A DNA stretch of 64,000 nucleotides, taken from contig NZ_MTQD01000018.1 of NCBI RefSeq assembly GCF_001974875.1, positions 1 to 64,000 on the forward strand, read 5' to 3'. Each line of letters begins with the position of its first letter. The stretch's first letter is position 1. A program made the position numbers and the translations under genes. Of this stretch, positions 35,036-44,354 are shown one piece after another. The DNA is from Pseudoalteromonas sp. EB27 (GTDB lineage: Bacteria > Pseudomonadota > Gammaproteobacteria > Enterobacterales > Alteromonadaceae). The notes beneath the pieces were generated by a model. The model saw only the letters and a list, made by a program, of their open reading frames with translations. It searched no databases and was not told the origin of the DNA.

Positions 35036-35611
35036 CTAATAGTAAGAGTGATCGCCCGCTTCGTGCTCTGTTATATCAGCAACACCGGTGATTTCTTCAA
35101 ACTTAGCTATCATTTCTTTTTCAATGCCTTCTTTTAGCGTTACATCGATCATAGAACAACCGTTACAACCACCACCAAACTGAAGTATAGCTATACCTGC
35201 AGCTGTAATTTCAACAAGGCTTACTTGACCACCGTGGTTAGCAAGTTGTGGATTTACTTCGGTTTCTAGCATGTGCTGTACACGTTCGTTTAACGATGCA
35301 TCATCACCTATTTTACGCGCCTTTGCATTTGGTGCTTTTAGCGTTAACTGAGTACCCATTTTGTCGGTAACAAAATCGATTTCAGCTTCTTCTAAAAATG
35401 GAGCACTTTCTGCATCTACAACGGCATCAAAACCGTTAAAGTTTAGGCGAATATCGCTCGCTTCTACAGCGTCTTCTGGACAATAAGACACACCACATTC
35501 CGCTTGTGATGAACCAGGGTTTACAACAAACACACGAATATTGGTTTGTTGTGATTGATCTGCTAATAGTTTAGCAAAATGCGCTTGCGCTGTTTCGGAA
35601 ATAGAAATCAT
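35036..35611 (-). CDS. nfuA: NfuA, iron-sulfur cluster carrier
   Basis: A 191-residue protein with a degenerate A-type domain (~1-95) and a C-terminal Nfu domain with the cluster-binding motif CNGC ([10 protein letters not shown]). It delivers [4Fe-4S] clusters to target enzymes under oxidative stress or iron limitation. Length equals E. coli NfuA. An IscR type 1-like site lies directly upstream (35622-35645). Confidence 0.96.
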   Translation of the reverse strand: MISISETAQAHFAKLLADQSQQTNIRVFVVNPGSSQAECGVSYCPEDAVEASDIRLNFNGFDAVVDAESAPFLEEAEIDFVTDKMGTQLTLKAPNAKARKIGDDASLNERVQHMLETEVNPQLANHGGQVSLVEITAAGIAILQFGGGCNGCSMIDVTLKEGIEKEMIAKFEEITGVADITEHEAGDHSYY

Positions 35612-35621
35612 AAAACCATCT

Positions 35622-35645
35622 ATACTTGACTAAATTACTCGGATA
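35622..35645. promoter_or_regulatory. Putative IscR (type 1) binding site upstream of nfuA
   Basis: ATACTTGACT at 35622 followed by AAATTACTCGG and ATA closely resembles the E. coli iscR promoter site (ATAGTTGACC...TTTACTCGG). It lies 11 bases before the nfuA start codon on its upstream side. It supports Fe-S-responsive control of nfuA and perhaps of the divergent peptidase gene. Confidence 0.65.
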
Positions 35646-35757
35646 CTGCGTATCATACTCCGCTCATCGTGTTGCGGCTAGTGTTGAGCGTAAAAAGTTG
35701 GCATCTATTTTAAGCAATGGTAGCGTGCAAACAACGAACATTTTTTGAGTGATTTAT

Positions 35758-38307
35758 ATGCGTTTGGTATTAACATTAATGGTGGTGTTGCTTAGCTTTT
35801 CAAGTGTAGCTAAGCCACTTTCGTATTATTTTGAACAAGATGTAAAATTTGACCCTTCAATTCCTACTCCTGAGCAAGTACTCGGTTACGAAGTAGGAGA
35901 GTGGCACGTGAGACACGATCAGCTCGTACGTTATATGGAAATACTTGCTGATAAAAGCGACCGTATAAATTTTGAGGTGATTGGCCGCACGCATGAACAA
36001 CGCCCGTTAGTAATGCTAACAATTACTGCTGCTGATAAGTTATCAAACATAGAGCAGACACGGCAAGCCCACTTAGCACGCTTAAGTAATAACAGTGGTA
36101 AGGCACAAGACGATCCTGCCGTTGTATGGATGGGGTACAGTGTTCATGGTAATGAGTCATCAGGTAGTAACTCATCTTTGCTGGTGGCATATTACTTAGC
36201 TGCTGCACAAGGTACTGAAATAGATGAGCTATTAAATAACACGGTTATTTTACTCGACCCTTCACTTAATCCTGACGGGCTTGCTCGTTTTGCTAATTGG
36301 GCCAACAGTAACCGAGGCATGAACTTATCAAGTGACCCTAAAACCCGTGAGCATGTTGAAAACTGGCCAAGTAGCCGTACTAACCATTACTGGTTTGATT
36401 TAAATCGTGACTGGTTATTACTACAACATCCTGAATCGCGCGCGCGTATTGCCAAATTTCATCAGTGGAAACCAAATGTCTTAACCGATTTTCATGAAAT
36501 GGGGCCTAATAGCAGTTACTTTTTCCAACCAGGTATTCCAAGCCGTAAACACCCAATAACACCGGATGAAAATGTAACTTTAACCAAAGCGATTGCTAAC
36601 TATCACGCAAAAACGTTAGATAAAAACAACGCACTGTACTTTACCGAAGAAAGCTTTGATGACTTCTATTACGGTAAAGGTTCAACCTATCCTGATGTAA
36701 ATGGTGGTGTCGGTATTTTATTTGAGCAAGCCAGCTCTCGCGGACATGTGCAAGAAACCATAAACGGTACACTGACTTTTCCTTTTACTATTAAAAATCA
36801 GTTATTAACGAGCTTATCAACCTTTAAGGCGGCTGTTGATAACCGAACTGCTTTACTTGATTACCAAGCTAAGTTTTATAATCAGGCAGCTGATTTAGCC
36901 AGTGATGAAAGCTTTGAAGGCTATGTTGTTGAAGGTGCAAGTGACAACACCCGTATTGAGCATTTTTTAGAATTGTTAAAGCAGCATCAAATTAACGCTT
37001 ACCCACTTACTAAATCATTAAAAGCAGATGGTAAGAATTTCAGTACGCATAGCTACTTTGTACCATTAGCGCAGCCACAATACCGTTTGGTAAAAGCGGT
37101 TTTTAGTGAGCAAAAAAACTTTACTGATAATACTTTTTACGATGTATCAGGCTGGACATTAGCGCATGCGTTTAATCTGCCATTTTCTAAAGTTAAAAGT
37201 AGTTGGGGATTAAAGGTTGCTGATAAAGCATGGGAAAAAGTAGCAACCCCATCATTTTCTCCACTCACCGAGGGTTACGCATTTGGTTTTTCGTGGGATG
37301 ATTATTTAGCACCTAAAATGTTAAATAGCTTATTACAGCAAGGTATAAAAGCACGTGTAGCGCTAAAAGCGTTAACGGCTAAATCAACATCAGGAGAAAT
37401 TAATTTTAAACCTGGAAGTATTATTATACCGGCAGGATTACAAACAAATACAGATTGGATTACTCTGCTAAATAAAGCACAAAATGAGTTTGGTATTGCA
37501 ATTAAACCAATTACATCAGGCTTAACAAGTAAAGGAGCCGATTTAGGGTCGCGATCAATGGCGGTTGTTAGTGCTCCAAAAGTACTGCTCATTGGCGGGC
37601 AAGGCGCAAGCCAGTACGAAGTCGGTGAAGTGTGGTATTACTTAGATCGCTTTGTAGGTGTTGCACCAACAATTGTTGAAATGAACCGCTTAAGCTCACT
37701 CGAATTAAGTGACTACAGCCATATTGTGCTTGCTCATGGCAATTACAATAGCTTATCTGATGCCGACAAAGTGGCTATTAAAAGCTGGGTAAGAAAAGGC
37801 GGCGTTATTTGGGGTCACAAAGGCGGCGCTAAATTTTTAGCTGATCAGCAATTACTCAAAGCAAGTTATCTATCACGACAAGATGTAGCAAGTGCATTTA
37901 AAACGACAGGTTTAAGTTATGGTGATAAAGATCATTTAGCAGGGCGTCAGCGCATTGCAGGTGCTATTTTTAATACTAACGTAGATTTAACTCATCCGCT
38001 TACATTTTCACTTAAGCGTAATACATTGCCCGTATTCAAAAACAGTACTTGGTTGCTAGAAGCTTCCGATGCACCGTTTGTAAATGTGCTTACCTACACT
38101 AAAAATCCATTATTGGCAGGCTTTACCGATGCCGTTAATGTTGAGCAAGTTGCTGGCGGTGCAGGCTTAATTGCTCACTCATACGGGCGAGGAAGTGTTA
38201 TCGCTATGACAGATAACCCTGTGTTTAGGGGGTATTGGTATGGCACAAGCCGCTTACTAAGTAACGCTTTGTTTTTTGGCCATACATTCAGAGTTAATGG
38301 CGGTTAA
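35758..38307 (+). CDS. Secreted M14-family zinc carboxypeptidase
   Basis: An 849-residue exported protein with signal peptide (to ~residue 18). The peptidase_M14 domain (~45-350) has zinc ligands His130 and Glu133 in VHGNESSGS, and a later FHEMGPNSSYFF region. The C-terminal half (~370-849) has a class I glutamine amidotransferase-like/unknown fold (HIVLAHGNYNSLSDAD, GGVIWGHKGG). It likely digests peptides outside the cytoplasm for nutrition. ATG 35758 is chosen over GTG 35749. It diverges from nfuA. Confidence 0.88.
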   Translation: MRLVLTLMVVLLSFSSVAKPLSYYFEQDVKFDPSIPTPEQVLGYEVGEWHVRHDQLVRYMEILADKSDRINFEVIGRTHEQRPLVMLTITAADKLSNIEQTRQAHLARLSNNSGKAQDDPAVVWMGYSVHGNESSGSNSSLLVAYYLAAAQGTEIDELLNNTVILLDPSLNPDGLARFANWANSNRGMNLSSDPKTREHVENWPSSRTNHYWFDLNRDWLLLQHPESRARIAKFHQWKPNVLTDFHEMGPNSSYFFQPGIPSRKHPITPDENVTLTKAIANYHAKTLDKNNALYFTEESFDDFYYGKGSTYPDVNGGVGILFEQASSRGHVQETINGTLTFPFTIKNQLLTSLSTFKAAVDNRTALLDYQAKFYNQAADLASDESFEGYVVEGASDNTRIEHFLELLKQHQINAYPLTKSLKADGKNFSTHSYFVPLAQPQYRLVKAVFSEQKNFTDNTFYDVSGWTLAHAFNLPFSKVKSSWGLKVADKAWEKVATPSFSPLTEGYAFGFSWDDYLAPKMLNSLLQQGIKARVALKALTAKSTSGEINFKPGSIIIPAGLQTNTDWITLLNKAQNEFGIAIKPITSGLTSKGADLGSRSMAVVSAPKVLLIGGQGASQYEVGEVWYYLDRFVGVAPTIVEMNRLSSLELSDYSHIVLAHGNYNSLSDADKVAIKSWVRKGGVIWGHKGGAKFLADQQLLKASYLSRQDVASAFKTTGLSYGDKDHLAGRQRIAGAIFNTNVDLTHPLTFSLKRNTLPVFKNSTWLLEASDAPFVNVLTYTKNPLLAGFTDAVNVEQVAGGAGLIAHSYGRGSVIAMTDNPVFRGYWYGTSRLLSNALFFGHTFRVNGG

Positions 38308-38472
38308 TGCTATTTATATTTAAAGCAGGCTGCTAAGCCTCGGGGTTTTATATATTTGTGGTTAGTTTTAAATATGACATTTCTATGAATTTGCAATACA
38401 GACGCATTTTAGTCCGTCATTTTAATTTACTATCTACCCTATTTTAAAAGCATTATTGCTATAGGTTTAATT

Positions 38473-39840
38473 ATGGTTTCCAGAAGACAGTTTCTTTTAA
38501 GTGCTGGCACACTCGCATTTATTGGCCTTTCTAAAAGTGCATTTGGAAAAGTTACTTTAGCTAACTTAGCCGATAGCGTATTGGCATATGGTTCTTTAAT
38601 TCCTGACCCTAATAAATTACTCGATTTACCTGCTGGTTTTAGCTACCGCGTTATTTCTCAACTGGGCGATAAAATGGACGATGGCTTATCTGTGCCAGAT
38701 AAAGCCGATGGTATGGGCTGTATTGCGCTTGATAATGAAAGAGTGGCATTGGTACGTAACCATGAGCTTTCACCAAAAAATATTAAGCAGGCGGCAACAA
38801 GTATTAAGTTGCATAAAACGCCTTTAGCTTACGATATATTTAATGATGGTGTAGCGCTCCCTGGTGGTACAAGCCACATTATTTACAATATTAAAGAGCA
38901 TAAAAAAGAACAAGAATTTCTATCGCTCTGCGGAACAATACGTAATTGCTCTGGTGGTATTACTCCTTGGGGAAGTTGGCTTACGTGTGAAGAAACCGTT
39001 ACGGATCAGGCTGATGGATTAGGTAAATCTCACGGTTACATATTTGAAGTGCCCGCAACGGCAAAAGGTTTGGTAAAACCAGAGCCGCTTGTTGCAATGG
39101 GGCGCTTTAATCATGAAGCGGCTGCAATAGATCCACGTACAGGCATTGTTTATCTTACTGAAGACAGAGGGGATAGCTTATTTTATCGTTTTATTCCTAA
39201 TGAATACGGCAAGCTTAAAAACGGCGGCAAGTTGCAAGCGATGGCTATAAAGAGTACTCCACAGTTTGATACTCGAAATTGGAGTGAAGCAATAATGCCT
39301 CTACATACCAGTTTTGATGTTGAGTGGGTTGATTTAGATGAACCACAAAGCCCTAAAGATGATTTAAGAATACGTGGACATAAGCAAGGTGCTGCACTTT
39401 TTGCTCGAGGTGAAGGTGTGCATTGGGGTAATAAAGAGCTTTATTTTTGCTGTACTAATGGCGGTAAAAAACAACTTGGGCAAGTTATGAAATACCAACC
39501 CTCAGAGTTTGAAGGCAAAGAGAATGAAAGCTCATCACCAGGGACAATGCAATTATTTGTAGAAAGTGAAGATAAATCGTTGTTTAATTTTGGTGATAAT
39601 TTAACGGTTGCACCTAATGGGCACTTAATCGTATGTGAAGATCAATATACCGACGTAGTAGACAATCATTTACGTGGTGTAACACCTAGCGGAGATGTGT
39701 ATACCTTTGCTCGCTTAACCGCGCAAACAGAGCTTGCTGGCGCGTGCTTTTCACCTGATGGTAACACGCTATTTGTAAACGTATATTCACCCACTAAAAC
39801 ACTTGCTATTACAGGTCCATGGGATAGCTTTAAAGTATAA
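38473..39840 (+). CDS. PhoX/DUF839 family phosphatase-like protein, Tat-exported
   Basis: A 455-residue protein with a twin-arginine signal (SRRQFLLSAG, residues 3-12) and a beta-propeller of the PhoX type. GGITPWGSWLTCEET and FNHEAAAIDPRTGIVYLTED and YFCCTNGG blocks are characteristic of this family, where Ca and Fe bind the substrate phosphate. It may release phosphate in the periplasm, but many DUF839 proteins have untested activity. It ends in a 12-bp hairpin; no Pho box was recognised. Confidence 0.88.
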   Translation: MVSRRQFLLSAGTLAFIGLSKSAFGKVTLANLADSVLAYGSLIPDPNKLLDLPAGFSYRVISQLGDKMDDGLSVPDKADGMGCIALDNERVALVRNHELSPKNIKQAATSIKLHKTPLAYDIFNDGVALPGGTSHIIYNIKEHKKEQEFLSLCGTIRNCSGGITPWGSWLTCEETVTDQADGLGKSHGYIFEVPATAKGLVKPEPLVAMGRFNHEAAAIDPRTGIVYLTEDRGDSLFYRFIPNEYGKLKNGGKLQAMAIKSTPQFDTRNWSEAIMPLHTSFDVEWVDLDEPQSPKDDLRIRGHKQGAALFARGEGVHWGNKELYFCCTNGGKKQLGQVMKYQPSEFEGKENESSSPGTMQLFVESEDKSLFNFGDNLTVAPNGHLIVCEDQYTDVVDNHLRGVTPSGDVYTFARLTAQTELAGACFSPDGNTLFVNVYSPTKTLAITGPWDSFKV

Positions 39841-39843
39841 AAG

Positions 39844-39879
39844 ATAGACCCTGTTGAGAGATTTTTTAACAGGGTCTAT
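39844..39879 (+). terminator. 12-bp hairpin after the PhoX-like gene
   Basis: ATAGACCCTGTT and AACAGGGTCTAT pair perfectly around a 12-base loop. No T tract follows on this strand, so it is either a weak terminator or an mRNA-stabilising structure. On the opposite strand it is followed by CTTTT. Confidence 0.55.
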
Positions 39880-39925
39880 ATGCGAAGTAGATAAAAAGTA
39901 AATTAATCTATCGACATAAATATCA

Positions 39926-39947
39926 GTAACGTTATATTATATCTATC
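39926..39947. promoter_or_regulatory. Zur-type box before a zinc uptake pair
   Basis: GTAACGTTATATTATATCTATC matches the gammaproteobacterial Zur consensus (GAAATGTTATANTATAACATTTC) at most core positions. It directly abuts the start codon of the next gene and covers a possible -10 element (TATTAT at 39935-39940). The downstream receptor is ZnuD-like, consistent with zinc-repressed control. Confidence 0.65.
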
Positions 39948-40247
39948 ATGCTGAGATTTACATTACATTCACTTAGAAACCAAACAACACTATTAAAATA
40001 TATATTAGTGTTTGTTGTGCTATTCAGTGTTTTTTCTGCTTGGCACGACACCTCTCACGCATTAAAAACGGGTCAAGAATGTGAGCTATGCTTAAGCTCT
40101 CTTGATTTAGAAGATTCTATACCCGCTAAAGTGACTCTGTTTGAGTCAGACGTTCATTATTTCTCCTTTACAAAGTTAAATACTCAGCACTTTTACAGTG
40201 TATTTTTTGCAATTACAGGTAACAGAGACCCACCCGTCGTTCTTTAA
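39948..40247 (+). CDS. Small membrane-anchored Cys/His protein, probably metal-related
   Basis: A 99-residue protein with one membrane helix (~15-33) and a short extracytoplasmic part. WHDTSHALKTGQECELCLSS carries a HxxxH pair and CxxC, a potential metal site; the C-terminus is NRDPPVVL. It lies 83 bases upstream of a ZnuD-like receptor and directly after a Zur-type box. It resembles the short proteins (DUF2946-like) seen beside metal TonB receptors. There is no normal ribosome site between the box and ATG, so translation may be leaderless or the start may be wrong. Confidence 0.7.
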   Translation: MLRFTLHSLRNQTTLLKYILVFVVLFSVFSAWHDTSHALKTGQECELCLSSLDLEDSIPAKVTLFESDVHYFSFTKLNTQHFYSVFFAITGNRDPPVVL

Positions 40248-40330
40248 AGCTAACCAGTTAAACGTATTTCAAACGCTCGTTATTTAATGATAGCGAGTGA
40301 GTTTTATTGTGTATTTTTAGAGATAACGAC

Positions 40331-42451
40331 ATGAAAAATAATTATTCGCCTTTAGTGATTGCCTTATTAACAGCAATGAGTAGCACGGCATATGCAGCTG
40401 ACAAAAACATTCAAAAAGATGAAACAGATATAGAAAGAGTGTTGATTACAGCTTCTCCACTAAAGCGCACCGTGCTTGAATCAAGTACACCTGTAACCAT
40501 TTTGAGTGGTGAAGCGCTAGATCAAAACCAAGCTGCAACGTTAGGTGATACTTTAAAGAATGTACCTGGAGTACATAGCTCTTACTTTGGTCCTGTTGCA
40601 AGTAGCCCCATTATTCGTGGCCTAGATGGACCGCGAATTAAGGTTGTGCAAAATGGTTTAGGTGCCTCTGATGCATCGCGCGTAGGACCCGATCACCAAG
40701 TTTCTACCGAAACCTCTACAGCAACCCAAATTGAAGTTTTAAGAGGACCAGCCACGCTTTTATACGGAAGTGGTGCAATTGGTGGGGTGGTAAATGTGGT
40801 TGATAACCGACTGCCCACACAAAGACAAGAAGGGGTGAGTGGTGAAGTGTTTGCACAATACGATAATGTTGCAGATGCTAACACCGTTTCAACAGATTTA
40901 AATGCAGGTTCAGGTGATTTCGCTTTCCATATTGATGGATATACCCGAAAAACCGATGATTATAAAATCCCAGTGCCGGCAAATATAGATGAAGACGGTG
41001 GCAGCACTACACTTGCTAACTCAGCTATTGATGCCAGCGGTTATAATTTTGGTGCTGGTTGGATAACAGATGATACCCGAGTTGCTCTTGCGTATGGCCA
41101 TATGGACTCTGAATACGGTTTACCGGGTGAAGAGGGGGTATTTATAAAGCTAAATCAAAACCGCTACCAAGGGGTTGTTGATTGGAATAATCTCGATGGT
41201 TTTATTAAAGCAGTGCATTGGCAAAATGCGTATACAGACTATGAGCATTCTGAAATCGAAGGTGCTGAAATTGGCACTACTTTTAAAAACGAAAGTATAG
41301 AGTCAAGGTTATGGGCTGAACATGCACCTGTTTATGGTTGGAAAGGTATTGTTGGTTTGCATTACAACAAAAGCGACTTTGAAGCGATAGGTGAAGAAGC
41401 GTTTACTCCACCAACAAAAACAGACAGTATTGCCGCATTTTTAATGGAAGAAAAAGAGGTGGGTTCACTGCTATGGCAAGTTGGTACGCGTGTTGAACAA
41501 TTAACGCATAATGTAAATAATGAATTTTTTACTGAGTTAAGTGGATCAAATATTGTTTCATTCGACAACAAAGATTACACAGCCGTATCAGGCTCTGCTG
41601 GAGTGGTTTGGAGTATTGACGATAAACACTCACTTGCTTTTAATTATGCCTATTCACAACGTGCACCATCGGCTTCAGAAATATATGCATATGGTCCTCA
41701 TATTGGATCGGGTACTTATGAAATAGGCGGTGGGTTTGAGCTTAACGACGACAACGGTCAATATAATGTTGTGCAAACTGGTGACAGTATGGACAAAGAG
41801 GTCTCAAATAATTTAGACATTACTTATCGTTACAATGCAGATACATGGAATGCCAGCGTTAGTGTGTTTAATAATGAGATTAATAATTATATTTTTGAAG
41901 ATTTTACAGATTTAGTTATCAGCGATGGTGCCTTTATCACATCAGCTGACTTTGAGGAGCAAGTGGCTATATCAGGTGAGCCAGATGAAGAAACCGATGG
42001 CTTACCTGTTGTGTTGTTTGCACAGCAAGACGCACGCTTATACGGCTACGAGGCACAAGTTGATTGGCATTTAAATGATGACTGGCGCTTAGAAGTTTTT
42101 ACCGATTATACACGCGCTAAATTAGATGCAGGCGGTAATGTACCAAGAATACCACCAATGAGATTTGGATCATCTGTGCACTACGAGTATGGAAATTGGC
42201 ATACTGAAGTAGAAGTTATCCGTAACAGTAAGCAAGATAAAATAGCCGAAAATGAAACTAATACAGATGGTTATACTATGCTTTCTGCTTCAGCTAATTA
42301 TTATCTTGATTTAGGCGATGTTGATATGACTATTTATATTAAAGGCGAGAATTTAGCTGATAAAGAAGGGCGGGTACATTCGTCATACTTAAAAGATGAG
42401 GCACCTCTACCTGGTCGTTCAGTTAGCCTAGGTATAAGAGCTCGTTTTTAA
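40331..42451 (+). CDS. TonB-dependent outer-membrane receptor, ZnuD-like (zinc/heme)
   Basis: A 706-residue receptor with signal peptide (to ~residue 23, ending AYAA), plug domain (~45-160) and a 22-strand barrel ending in SLGIRARF with terminal Phe. The ASRVGPDHQVS and EVLRGPATLLYGSGAIGGVVNVVDNRLP blocks are typical of the ZnuD family, which imports zinc or heme. ATG 40331 is chosen; an in-frame TTG upstream has no support. Likely cotranscribed with the preceding small metal-site protein under Zur. Confidence 0.88.
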   Translation: MKNNYSPLVIALLTAMSSTAYAADKNIQKDETDIERVLITASPLKRTVLESSTPVTILSGEALDQNQAATLGDTLKNVPGVHSSYFGPVASSPIIRGLDGPRIKVVQNGLGASDASRVGPDHQVSTETSTATQIEVLRGPATLLYGSGAIGGVVNVVDNRLPTQRQEGVSGEVFAQYDNVADANTVSTDLNAGSGDFAFHIDGYTRKTDDYKIPVPANIDEDGGSTTLANSAIDASGYNFGAGWITDDTRVALAYGHMDSEYGLPGEEGVFIKLNQNRYQGVVDWNNLDGFIKAVHWQNAYTDYEHSEIEGAEIGTTFKNESIESRLWAEHAPVYGWKGIVGLHYNKSDFEAIGEEAFTPPTKTDSIAAFLMEEKEVGSLLWQVGTRVEQLTHNVNNEFFTELSGSNIVSFDNKDYTAVSGSAGVVWSIDDKHSLAFNYAYSQRAPSASEIYAYGPHIGSGTYEIGGGFELNDDNGQYNVVQTGDSMDKEVSNNLDITYRYNADTWNASVSVFNNEINNYIFEDFTDLVISDGAFITSADFEEQVAISGEPDEETDGLPVVLFAQQDARLYGYEAQVDWHLNDDWRLEVFTDYTRAKLDAGGNVPRIPPMRFGSSVHYEYGNWHTEVEVIRNSKQDKIAENETNTDGYTMLSASANYYLDLGDVDMTIYIKGENLADKEGRVHSSYLKDEAPLPGRSVSLGIRARF

Positions 42452-42460
42452 TCGTTAAAA

Positions 42461-43138
42461 CTAAATTGGCGTTAAACACGTTGTAAAAGCCCAAACGTGT
42501 TTAGCGCCGGCTTGCTTTAGGGCGTGTGTAGCCGCATTAAGTGTTGCCCCTGTCGTCATCACATCATCAACAATAGCGACTGTTTTACCGCCCATATCCT
42601 CTGTACAAATAAAGGCATTTTTTAAGTTTTTAATACGCTTTGCTTTAGATAGCTCCGACTGAGCTTGTGTTTTTTTATTGCGAATAAGTACGTTACTCAG
42701 TGGTGCGTAATTATCTAAACATGGTCGCCAAACTTGGCTTACTTGATTAAACCCGCGAGTAATGAATCGGCTTTTATGGAGAGGTAAAATAATAAAAATA
42801 TTTGGTAAAACGGGACTTTGCTCAAAAAACTGCGCTAACTGCTTTTTGATAGTTTGCTGTAATGCTTTTTTATAATGAATTTGGTTATTAAATTTTAGCC
42901 GTTTAAGCCAATGCTCAAAGGGCGGTTGATAAAAAGCGCAGGCAAATAACTTATCAAACTCGCAATTAGGAAACATCTCAACAATATCGGGTCGGTGCAG
43001 TAAATTATTATGCTTACTAAAATCAAATAACGGTAAATCTTCAAGGCAATAATCACACAACCCTAAATTAGCTGTAATCGGGCTTTGACATTGCACGCAA
43101 TAAGAGGGAAATAACCAATTTAAAACAGCTTGTTTCAT
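42461..43138 (-). CDS. comF: ComF/GntX family phosphoribosyltransferase-like protein
   Basis: A 225-residue protein with an N-terminal four-Cys zinc finger (YCVQCQ...CDYC, ~13-32) and a C-terminal PRPP-binding loop (VAIVDDVMTTGATL). ComF proteins assist single-stranded DNA import in transformation; the E. coli homologue is GntX (YhgH). Divergent from bioH, as in E. coli. Convergent with the TonB receptor. Confidence 0.92.
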   Translation of the reverse strand: MKQAVLNWLFPSYCVQCQSPITANLGLCDYCLEDLPLFDFSKHNNLLHRPDIVEMFPNCEFDKLFACAFYQPPFEHWLKRLKFNNQIHYKKALQQTIKKQLAQFFEQSPVLPNIFIILPLHKSRFITRGFNQVSQVWRPCLDNYAPLSNVLIRNKKTQAQSELSKAKRIKNLKNAFICTEDMGGKTVAIVDDVMTTGATLNAATHALKQAGAKHVWAFTTCLTPI

Positions 43139-43212
43139 TGATTTACTCCGTGCATTACAACCACCTATTTAAACGTTATGATAAGCCTAAGTTTGGTAAA
43201 GGTTAGGCAAAT

Positions 43213-43950
43213 ATGCAAAATGAGTTAGTGTTATTACATGGTTGGGGAGTGAATCAGGGCGTATGGCAGTTAGTACAGCCAGAACTTGAGTCTTTATATT
43301 CAGGAAATGTACGTAGCCTTGACCTACCGGGATTTGGTAATAGCCTTGTTTGCCCTAGCCCTTATACTTTACATGATGCAGCAGTAATTTTAAGTGAGCA
43401 GTTAAAGCCTAAATCTATTTTAATGGGATGGTCGTTAGGTGGTTTATTTGCACTTTATATTGCAAAGCATTGGCCCGAAAAAGTGTCAAAAGTAATTTTA
43501 ATTGCTTCCACCCCTTTTTTTGCAGAATGTGACAATTGGCCCGGAATAAAAGCAAAAGTACTTACCCAATTTAAAGAACAATTAGTTAATCACAGAGAAA
43601 AAACCATAGATCGCTTTTTAGCTATTCAAGCAATGGGTAGCGAGTCGGCACGTGATGATATAAAGCAACTTAAACAATTATTAAACCAATATAGTGCGCC
43701 AAAAGTCGAAGCGCTGAGTACTGGCTTGGATATTTTACAAAACGACGATTTACGTGATTTATTTGCTCATTGCCCAGTACCTATCAAAGGAGTATTTGGT
43801 CGACTTGATGCCTTAGTGCCTTATAAAGCAATTAGTGAAATGTCAGCACTAAATACTGAGTTTGAATACGAAGTACTAGATAAAGCGTCGCACGCACCAT
43901 TTATTTCTCATAAAAGTGAGTTTTTATCTGTCGTTAAATCAATGCTTTAA
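43213..43950 (+). CDS. bioH: BioH, pimeloyl-ACP methyl ester carboxylesterase
   Basis: A 245-residue alpha/beta hydrolase. The nucleophile is Ser74 in MGWSLGGLFA, with Asp in GRLDALVPY and His in KASHAPF completing the triad. It removes the methyl group from pimeloyl-ACP methyl ester in biotin synthesis. Its place beside comF matches E. coli (bioH-gntX-nfuA). No biotin operator was seen. Confidence 0.94.
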   Translation: MQNELVLLHGWGVNQGVWQLVQPELESLYSGNVRSLDLPGFGNSLVCPSPYTLHDAAVILSEQLKPKSILMGWSLGGLFALYIAKHWPEKVSKVILIASTPFFAECDNWPGIKAKVLTQFKEQLVNHREKTIDRFLAIQAMGSESARDDIKQLKQLLNQYSAPKVEALSTGLDILQNDDLRDLFAHCPVPIKGVFGRLDALVPYKAISEMSALNTEFEYEVLDKASHAPFISHKSEFLSVVKSML

Positions 43951-44040
43951 AATAGAGCTAAGAATAGCCCTGTTTAAAGCTTTATTTTGAGCAGAACCTG
44001 AGCGATAATTAAACAATGTTTATTTGGTGGAGATTTTAAT

Positions 44041-44349
44041 ATGCCAATCGGATCTGTATTTAACAGTGGTGTAGAAGGGTTTAATCGCGCTAGCCAAGGT
44101 ATTGAAAAAGCCAGTGCTGAGATTAACCGTGCCAGTATAGAACAGCAAGATGATGCACAATTAGCGCAGCAACGTCAGCTTAGCGCAGCACGCCCTGAAG
44201 AAGCTGTTACTGCACCAGTAGCACAACCAGCTCGTGTTGATGAAGCGCTTGTTAACTTAAAAGTTGAAGAGTTTAATGCTAAGGCAAACACGCAATCAAT
44301 TCAAACGGCCGATGATGTACTTGGCACGTTAATCGATATTAAAGTTTAG
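44041..44349 (+). CDS. Small protein with flagellar rod/hook-like terminal motifs
   Basis: A 102-residue protein without signal or membrane segment. Its N-terminus (SVFNSGVEGFNRASQGIEKASAEIN) resembles the start of FlgG/FlgE-type axial proteins, and its end (AKANTQSIQTADDVLGTLIDIKV) resembles their C-termini (ANAKVIQTADDMLGTL). The middle is a Gln/Ala/Pro-rich linker. It is followed after 5 bases by an SprA-like metalloprotease gene. It may be a secreted coiled-coil substrate or cap-like protein; this is an inference from sequence resemblance. Confidence 0.72.
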   Translation: MPIGSVFNSGVEGFNRASQGIEKASAEINRASIEQQDDAQLAQQRQLSAARPEEAVTAPVAQPARVDEALVNLKVEEFNAKANTQSIQTADDVLGTLIDIKV

Positions 44350-44354
44350 CAATA

